This document shows, in pieces, positions 13,848 to 18,401 of a stretch of DNA of 18,401 bases. This DNA is from Bacillota bacterium (GTDB lineage: Bacteria; Bacillota; Clostridia; UBA1381). Each line of letters opens with the position of its first letter. Position 1 is the first letter of the stretch. The notes beneath the pieces were generated by a model. The model searched no databases. It was not told the origin of the DNA and saw only the letters and a program-made list of their open reading frames with translations. Location of the stretch: the NCBI GenBank assembly GCA_021203665.1, contig JAJQAT010000131.1:1-18401 (forward strand), read 5' to 3'. Made by a program: the position numbers and the translations under genes.

Positions 13848-14918
13848 ATGGATAATATAAAGCGATATAAAATAAAGCTGACGGCGCTGGCTCCGATTTT
13901 TATAGGCTCCGGACGGAAAATAAACAAATGCGAATACGTTTTCGCGAATAATAAGGTGTATGTTATTGACCCGGATAAGCTTATGGATGTCATAATAAAG
14001 CGCAATCTTACGCAAAGATATATCAATTTTATGAGCCGAGGCGGAGAAAACGTGAGGCTGAAAAGCTGGCTTGACAGCGCCGGAATAAAAGATTATCAAT
14101 CCATAGCGGCGTATACGCTTACAGGAATGCGGAATATAAACGATAGAAACGGTATACAAGCCTTTATAAAGGACGCGTATAACCGCCCGTATATCCCGGG
14201 CAGCAGCCTTAAAGGAATGCTGCGGAGCGTGATACTTTGGAATGAGGTTTACAGCAACGATGGGCGCGTAAAGAAAACTGCCCGCAATGCCGCGGCTGCG
14301 GCGCGAACCTCCGACGGAAAGCATATAAAAAAGGAGCTTGCGAAGCATTCCGACGAGCTGGAGCGAATGTTTTTCACCGAAGAGATTGACAAGACAAGAG
14401 TAAGCAATATGCGCGGCTTAAGCATAAGCGACAGCAAGCCGTTTGCGCTCGGCGATTTGACTCTGTGCGAAAAAATTGATATAAGCGACAAAGGCAGAAA
14501 GAAACCAATAAATATTATGCGTGAGTGCATAAAGCCGGGTGTAATTGTCGAATTTGATATGACTGTTGACGAAAGAATATTCAAATATTCGCTTGCCGAC
14601 CTCAGGCGAATGATAGAGGATTATTCGATTGATTACAGCAATATAGTCACATACGCGTTTGTTGACAACGAGGAAGAGAAAAATGCGCTGTTTTTGGGCG
14701 GCGGAGCGGGATATTTTTCAAAAACCGTCACATACAGCCTGTTTGACGAGGACGGCGCTGTGGAATTTGCAAGGAATTATCTTCGAAAAACCACGCCGAG
14801 AAAGCACAAGCACGAAAACGACTATAACATCTCGCCGCATATGCGGAAATGCACGATATACAACGGCGAAACCTATGAAATGGGCAAATGCGGCATTGAA
14901 ATAGAGCCGGCGGAGTGA
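13848..14918 (+). CDS. csm5: Csm5, 3'-end-capping RAMP subunit
   Basis: This 356-residue Cas7-like RAMP protein sits at the crRNA 3' side of the Csm complex and supports crRNA maturation. Marks are APIFIGSGRKI (15-25), YIPGSSLKGMLR (115-126) and the glycine-rich FLGGGAGYFSKT (282-293). The ATG at 13848 has AAAGGG eight bases upstream. An eight-codon reading frame from ATG 13832 crosses the start in another frame and is probably meaningless. It is the last gene of the effector operon; two hairpins follow at once and separate it from the leader and array. Confidence 0.96.
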   Translation: MDNIKRYKIKLTALAPIFIGSGRKINKCEYVFANNKVYVIDPDKLMDVIIKRNLTQRYINFMSRGGENVRLKSWLDSAGIKDYQSIAAYTLTGMRNINDRNGIQAFIKDAYNRPYIPGSSLKGMLRSVILWNEVYSNDGRVKKTARNAAAAARTSDGKHIKKELAKHSDELERMFFTEEIDKTRVSNMRGLSISDSKPFALGDLTLCEKIDISDKGRKKPINIMRECIKPGVIVEFDMTVDERIFKYSLADLRRMIEDYSIDYSNIVTYAFVDNEEEKNALFLGGGAGYFSKTVTYSLFDEDGAVEFARNYLRKTTPRKHKHENDYNISPHMRKCTIYNGETYEMGKCGIEIEPAE

Positions 14919-14924
14919 ATAAAA

Positions 14925-14996
14925 CGGCTGAATTTCGGCAAAAAACTGCCGATTTTCAGCCGCAAACCCCGAAAACCGCGCGGCTACGCGGTTTTT
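14925..14996 (+). terminator. double hairpin terminator after csm5
   Basis: The first hairpin, 14925-14940 with 14947-14962, has 14 pairs around a TT/TT internal loop and a six-base loop. The second, AAAACCGCG (14972-14980) with CGCGGTTTT (14987-14995), has loop CGGCTA and ends in five Ts. Together they should stop most csm transcripts before the array, so the array needs its own promoter or depends on read-through. Confidence 0.75.
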
Positions 14997-15109
14997 CCGG
15001 ACGGAAAGGAGTTAAAAAGCAAATGAAACGCGTATATTCAACACAAAAATATTTTTGCGCCGCAAACCGCCCCGCAATCCCGCACAGCAAGCCGATTTTC
15101 AAAGACAGG
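14997..15109 (+). other. presumed CRISPR leader
   Basis: These 113 bases lie between the csm5 terminator and the first repeat, on the side where repeats are perfect, so this is the expected leader. No convincing promoter is seen; TATATT at 15033-15038 has only a weak -35 partner. The run AAAAATATTTTT (15044-15055) is the most AT-rich part. A 30-codon frame at 15023-15115 crosses it. Confidence 0.5.
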
Positions 15110-15115
15110 GTATAA
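15023..15115 (+). CDS. possible 30-residue peptide in the CRISPR leader
   Basis: An ATG at 15023 follows AAAGGAG by 11 bases and opens 30 codons (beginning MKRVYSTQKYFCAANRP). The stop codon TAA is formed by bases 4-6 of the first CRISPR repeat. It resembles no known protein and has no hydrophobic or HTH segment. It may be chance, because CRISPR leaders rarely encode peptides. A longer frame from 14915 runs through the terminator hairpins and is not believed. Confidence 0.2.
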   Translation: MKRVYSTQKYFCAANRPAIPHSKPIFKDRV

Positions 15116-15432
15116 AACCACCTAACCCCCATAGGGGACGGAAACCTTCGGTCAACGCTATTTCATATTCCCTTTCGGTATAAAACCACCTAACCCCCAT
15201 AGGGGACGGAAACAATCTATTTATGATCGTGTAAAACTTATTCATGATATTAAGTATAAAACCACCTAACCCCCTTAGGGGACGGAAACGTGTTGCACGC
15301 ATTGACAGTATACCGCAATACCGTATAAAACCAACTAACCCCATAGGGGACGGAAACTAGCCGTAACGGCTCCACGACTGTGCCTCATAGCAACTGGTAT
15401 AAAACCACCTAGCCCCCATAGGGGACGGAAAC
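15110..15432 (+). CRISPR. type III-A CRISPR array, five repeats and four spacers
   Basis: Repeats lie at 15110-15145, 15178-15213, 15254-15289, 15323-15357 and 15397-15432. They are 36 bases long, starting GTATAAAACCACCTAA and ending ATAGGGGACGGAAAC. The first two are identical. The third has A22 to T. The fourth has C12 to A and lacks one C of the C-run (35 bases). The fifth has A16 to G. Spacers are 15146-15177 (32 bases), 15214-15253 (40), 15290-15322 (33) and 15358-15396 (39). Decay toward the right and the GAAAC end both put the leader on the left and transcription on plus. The repeat forms a CCCC/GGGG stem, and cutting at its base leaves the handle ACGGAAAC. It lies between csm5 and cas1. 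A minus-strand ORF here only translates the repeats. Confidence 0.98.
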
Positions 15433-15481
15433 ATACGACTAATTGTACATTGTACATTCTACGTATAGAAAGGAGCTATAT

Positions 15482-16486
15482 ATGAGCTATATTTACATCA
15501 CCGAACAGGGCAGCAAAATATCTGTCGAGGGCGGTTATTGCACGGTTACGTCCGCGAATGAGATGAAGCGTCTTATTCCTATAGAAACCATAGAATATGT
15601 TTCGCTGTTCGGCAACATAAACCTCACAACTCCGGCACTTCAGATGTTTATGAAAAACAACATAACCGTGACGCTGTATTCAAAAACGGGCGCGTATTTC
15701 GGCAGGATTATGTCAAACGAAAATGTCAATATTCTGCGGCAAAGAAAGCAATTCCGGCTGAGCGGCGACACCGAATTCAGCCTGAATATCGCAAAGCGGA
15801 TAATAGACGCAAAAATACACAATCAATCCGTGGTTCTCAACAGATATTGCCCCGAAAATGAAAATGCCGACAAGGTAAAGGAAATGCTTCATCAAATGAA
15901 GATAGCAGCGAAAGGAATTGCCGAATGCACCGATATTGACCGGCTGATAGGATACGAGGGTGCCGCGGCGCGCTGTTATTTTACAGGTCTGTCGCTGTGC
16001 GTGGATGATGATTTTAAGTTCTCCGGCAGAAGCCGCCGCCCGCCAAAGGATGAATTTAACTCAATGCTCAGTTTGGGCTACTCCATGCTTATGAATGAAA
16101 TTTACGGCGTGCTTGAAGGCAAAAGACTTAACGTATACGCCGGCTTTCTGCACCGTGACAGAGAGCGTCATCCCACATTGGCAAGCGATATGATGGAGGA
16201 GTGGCGCAGCGTAATTGTGGATTCCACGGTGCTTAGCCTTATTAACGGTCACGAGGTGAAAAAAGACGGATTTACAAGAACTAACAACGGTGTTTTTCTG
16301 GATGATAAAACCCTTAAAATATTCTTGAAAAAATATGAGGGCAAGCTTAGGACAAGCACAAGCTACCTTGCCTACACAAATGAGCGTCAAAGCTTCAGGC
16401 GCGCCTTGTGGACACAGGCGTCAATGCTTGCGAAAGCCGTGGACAACGAACGGTTTGATATATATGAGCCGATACGCATAAGATGA
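15482..16486 (+). CDS. cas1: Cas1 integrase
   Basis: This 334-residue protein inserts new spacers next to the leader as a complex with Cas2. The metal-binding active site is present: Glu159 in GYEGAAAR, His224 in GFLHRDRERHP and Glu239/Glu240 in DMMEEWR. An N-terminal strand domain (about 1-85) precedes the helical catalytic domain. No reverse transcriptase or Cas6 fusion is attached. The start is ATG 15482, with AGAAAGGAG upstream; the frame open from 15443 has no such site. It starts 49 bases after the last repeat with no promoter clearly seen, so it may be transcribed from the array. Confidence 0.98.
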   Translation: MSYIYITEQGSKISVEGGYCTVTSANEMKRLIPIETIEYVSLFGNINLTTPALQMFMKNNITVTLYSKTGAYFGRIMSNENVNILRQRKQFRLSGDTEFSLNIAKRIIDAKIHNQSVVLNRYCPENENADKVKEMLHQMKIAAKGIAECTDIDRLIGYEGAAARCYFTGLSLCVDDDFKFSGRSRRPPKDEFNSMLSLGYSMLMNEIYGVLEGKRLNVYAGFLHRDRERHPTLASDMMEEWRSVIVDSTVLSLINGHEVKKDGFTRTNNGVFLDDKTLKIFLKKYEGKLRTSTSYLAYTNERQSFRRALWTQASMLAKAVDNERFDIYEPIRIR

Positions 16487-16499
16487 GCGTGAAAATTTA

Positions 16500-16528
16500 T
16501 TGCAAAATCAACATCAATGCGGTATAAT
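16500..16528 (+). promoter_or_regulatory. probable promoter of cas2-csm6
   Basis: TTGCAA (16500-16505), 17 bases and a perfect TATAAT (16523-16528) lie 14 bases after the cas1 stop codon and just upstream of cas2. It would allow cas2 and csm6 to be expressed apart from the array and cas1. Confidence 0.5.
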
Positions 16529-16555
16529 AAAATAGAAACTACGGAGCCGACAGCC

Positions 16556-16885
16556 ATGAATGAAAATAACGATTATATATTTGAATTTGAAACAAACGAG
16601 GAAATGAGCGAAAAAAGATATTTCGTTGTAATTTGCTATGACATTTTCAACACAAAGCGGAGAAATAAATTCGCCAAGTTTCTTGAAAGATACGCGCTGC
16701 GCGTACAGCGTTCCGTTTTCGAGGGAGAGCTTAGCAAAAGCAAATATAAATCCCTCACGTCGAAGATAGGCGGATATATTGAGCCGGAGGATAATGTACG
16801 CGTGTACAGGATAAGCGGAAACGGCGAGGTAAAGGTTTGGGGCAAGAATGATGTCACCAAAATTGACGAGGTTATAATTATATAA
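16556..16885 (+). CDS. cas2: Cas2, adaptation subunit
   Basis: This protein bridges two Cas1 dimers for spacer capture. The ferredoxin-like core begins RYFVVICYDIFNTKRRNKFAK (shown by YFVVICYDI and NTKRR), with the usual strand-end Asp. RVQRSVFEGELSK and DNVRVYRI follow. The start is uncertain. ATG 16556 has GGAG 11 bases upstream and gives 109 residues with a 16-residue acidic lead before an internal Met at 16604, which would give the canonical short form (93 residues). An ATG at 16517 would place the promoter inside the gene. The acidic lead is similar in style to longer Cas2 proteins I recall from other clostridial type III loci, but that is memory, not a search. It ends 26 bases before csm6. 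Confidence 0.94.
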   Translation: MNENNDYIFEFETNEEMSEKRYFVVICYDIFNTKRRNKFAKFLERYALRVQRSVFEGELSKSKYKSLTSKIGGYIEPEDNVRVYRISGNGEVKVWGKNDVTKIDEVIII

Positions 16886-16911
16886 ATTTGAAATTGTACG
16901 GGAGGACCGAT

Positions 16912-18237
16912 ATGAGAATACTTTTCTCCGCCATAGGCGGAAGCGACCCTATAAAGCGTATGCTTGACGGACCTATGCTGCATTGCTGTCGGGTGTACAA
17001 GCCGGACCGTGTGTATCTATATTTTTCGCAAAAAATGCTCGAATACGAAAACAAAGACCAACGCTACACATGGGCAATAGAGCGGCTCGGGGAAAAGCTC
17101 GGGCATAAATTTGAAACGGTAAAAATAGAGCGTTCAAAGCTTGCGGAGGTTCAGCTTTTTGACACCTTTTACAACGATTTTGAGGGGATTTTATCCGAAA
17201 TCGAGGAGCAGTATCCCGACGCGGAAATATATGTGAACGCGTCCTCCGGAACTCCTGCGATGAAGAGCGCGTATGTCGTTATCGCGGCAATGTCGAACCG
17301 AAAAATTAACGCCGTGCAGGTTTCAAGCGGGCATAACGCGCCCGTGCATGACAGGGATTCGGATGAGGGATACGACAAGGAGCTGCAATGGGAGCTTAAT
17401 CAAGACAACGAGCCTAATTTCACAGACAGAACAACCATTATAGACAGTCCGCGCTTTCTTGTGAAAATTAAAAAGGAAAATGTGCGGCGGTTGGTTGCGG
17501 CGTATGATTACAGCGCGGCGCGGATAATGGTGGAGGAAATAGAGGAGTATTTGCATCCCGACGCGGTAAAGCTCATAAACGCCGCGGAGGCAAGAGCGAA
17601 GCTTGATTACGTCGGCGTTGTCAAGGCACTTAAGGGAACGGATATTAGTATTATTCCGGTAAAGGACGATAAAAAGCGGGATATAACCGAATACCTCCTG
17701 CGGCTGGGCATAATGCTTAAGCAGCATGATTATCTCGGATTCATACGCGGAATAACTCCCGCGGCGTCGGAGCTTATGAGAACCGCGTTCCAAACCGCAG
17801 TCGGCAACGATATTGAGAATTATTGCGCAAAAGTAAACGGACATTTTATTTTGTCCGAGGAAATTTTGCGTCAAACCGACAAGGGACTTGAAATATTAAA
17901 TATTTTGGATAATGAATTTGTCAAAAGAGGCGGATTCCGCGAGATCGAATGGTCAACCGCGCAGCTTGAGCCGGTTATCAGTGAGATGTCCGATGATGAA
18001 AAAATTAAAAAATACGCAAATGTGATAAGGAAAGCGGAATACACTCTCCGCAATCCCGCCGCGCACACAATAATTTCCGTCGGCGATGATTTGATACAAA
18101 GGCAGATAGACATGAGCGGCGCGGATTTGTATGACGTTATAAAGAAAATGGCGGTAAGAATTGGTCTTGTGCCAAAAACCGTGTGGAACTCATACGATGA
18201 AATGAACGAGCTGATTTTAAACAAGCTTGATATATAA
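16912..18237 (+). CDS. csm6: Csm6, cyclic-oligoadenylate-activated CARF-HEPN ribonuclease
   Basis: This 441-residue accessory RNase cuts RNA non-specifically when the messenger made by Cas10 binds it. The N-terminal CARF domain begins MRILFSAIGGSDPI and carries the ligand-site segment YVNASSGTPAMKSA (107-120). Helical linkers follow, and the C-terminal HEPN domain has the RxxxxH site RNPAAH (Arg380, His385). Both parts are intact. It acts as a dimer in known cases. Cyclic hexa-adenylate is the usual ligand of Firmicutes Csm6 and tetra-adenylate that of some others; the sequence alone does not decide. The start is ATG 16912, with GGGAGGA five bases upstream; an ATG at 16888 is poorer. It is the last gene of the module and is followed by a terminator. 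Confidence 0.95.
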   Translation: MRILFSAIGGSDPIKRMLDGPMLHCCRVYKPDRVYLYFSQKMLEYENKDQRYTWAIERLGEKLGHKFETVKIERSKLAEVQLFDTFYNDFEGILSEIEEQYPDAEIYVNASSGTPAMKSAYVVIAAMSNRKINAVQVSSGHNAPVHDRDSDEGYDKELQWELNQDNEPNFTDRTTIIDSPRFLVKIKKENVRRLVAAYDYSAARIMVEEIEEYLHPDAVKLINAAEARAKLDYVGVVKALKGTDISIIPVKDDKKRDITEYLLRLGIMLKQHDYLGFIRGITPAASELMRTAFQTAVGNDIENYCAKVNGHFILSEEILRQTDKGLEILNILDNEFVKRGGFREIEWSTAQLEPVISEMSDDEKIKKYANVIRKAEYTLRNPAAHTIISVGDDLIQRQIDMSGADLYDVIKKMAVRIGLVPKTVWNSYDEMNELILNKLDI

Positions 18238-18258
18238 GGTCGAATACGCAATACAGCA

Positions 18259-18294
18259 AGGTCTGTTCGGGATAGACATTACCCGAACAGACCT
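18259..18294 (+). terminator. terminator after csm6, GGTCTGTTCGGG family
   Basis: A 13-bp stem, AGGTCTGTTCGGG with its complement, has a ten-base loop and lies 21 bases after the csm6 stop. The twelve-base core arms are identical to those at 8540-8573. The T-tract after it is weaker (CTATTTCATTT). Confidence 0.8.
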
Positions 18295-18319
18295 ATTTCA
18301 TTTCGCCGTATTTACAGCA

Positions 18320-18347
18320 ATATCCCGCCGCATAAACGGCGGGATAT
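18320..18347. repeat. perfect GC-rich hairpin
   Basis: An 11-bp stem, ATATCCCGCCG with CGGCGGGATAT, has loop CATAAA. No T-tract follows on plus. It may be a second terminator or serve the gene to the right of the window. Confidence 0.6.
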
Positions 18348-18348
18348 C

Positions 18349-18398
18349 AGACTGTAGACAAAAGTGTCAGGCTATACCTTTGTAGTCTGACACTTTTG
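18349..18398. repeat. CTGTAGACAA-family hairpin at the window end
   Basis: AGACTGTAGACAAAA (18349-18363) is identical to 4503-4517. A 12-bp stem CAAAAGTGTCAG (18359-18370) with CTGACACTTTTG (18387-18398) overlaps it, with a 16-base loop. The element may continue beyond the window. Confidence 0.6.
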
Positions 18399-18401
18399 CA
18401 T

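Noticed and set aside
14915..15022. N-terminal part of a 66-codon frame after csm5
   Set aside because: It begins inside the csm5 stop region and runs through two terminator hairpins; only the last 30 codons have a possible start site.
15099..15344. Minus-strand ORF over the CRISPR array
   Set aside because: Its repeated GLGGFI-type peptide is just the translated repeats.
16912..18237. Csm6 as a possible Card1/Can2-type nuclease
   Set aside because: The C-terminus has the HEPN RxxxxH motif, and no PD-(D/E)xK-like pattern was seen.

Overview
The window looks like a chromosomal segment from a member of the Bacillota, probably class Clostridia and possibly gut-associated. The grounds are strong AGGAGG-type ribosome binding sites, frequent GTG and TTG starts, sigma-A-like promoters, and a csoR-copA-copZ cluster beside a Firmicutes-type III-A (Csm) CRISPR system. 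No rRNA, tRNA, transposase or phage gene was seen, so the genus cannot be fixed.

Bases 1-4481 hold an accessory or housekeeping stretch. On the minus strand, a PH-like small protein gene reads into a lipoprotein gene with a YARHG domain, which is cut by the left window edge. An XRE regulator diverges from this pair. A membrane Ser/Thr kinase with a TPR-like outer region follows. Next are a convergent EamA/DMT permease and a MmcQ/YjbR-family protein. Bases 4482-4800 carry no gene but contain a chain of six hairpins.

Bases 4805-8009 form a copper-efflux operon. A consensus promoter has a CsoR-type palindrome in its spacer and is followed by csoR, copA (metal-binding domains at both ends) and copZ. 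A separately promoted XRE-like regulator at 8098-8529 ends at a strong terminator.

Bases 8622-18237 are a complete type III-A module in the order cas6, cas10 (csm1), csm2, csm3, csm4, csm5, double terminator, leader and five-repeat array, cas1, cas2, csm6. Cas1-Cas2 would acquire spacers and Cas6 would process the array transcript. The Csm complex would cut target RNA (Csm3) and, through Cas10, cut DNA (HD) and make cyclic oligoadenylate (GGDD). That messenger would activate the CARF-HEPN ribonuclease Csm6. All the catalytic signatures checked are present, so the system appears functional. The module is bracketed by two terminator hairpins with identical arms, about 9.7 kb apart. A second hairpin family, with arm CTGTAGACAA, recurs outside the module.
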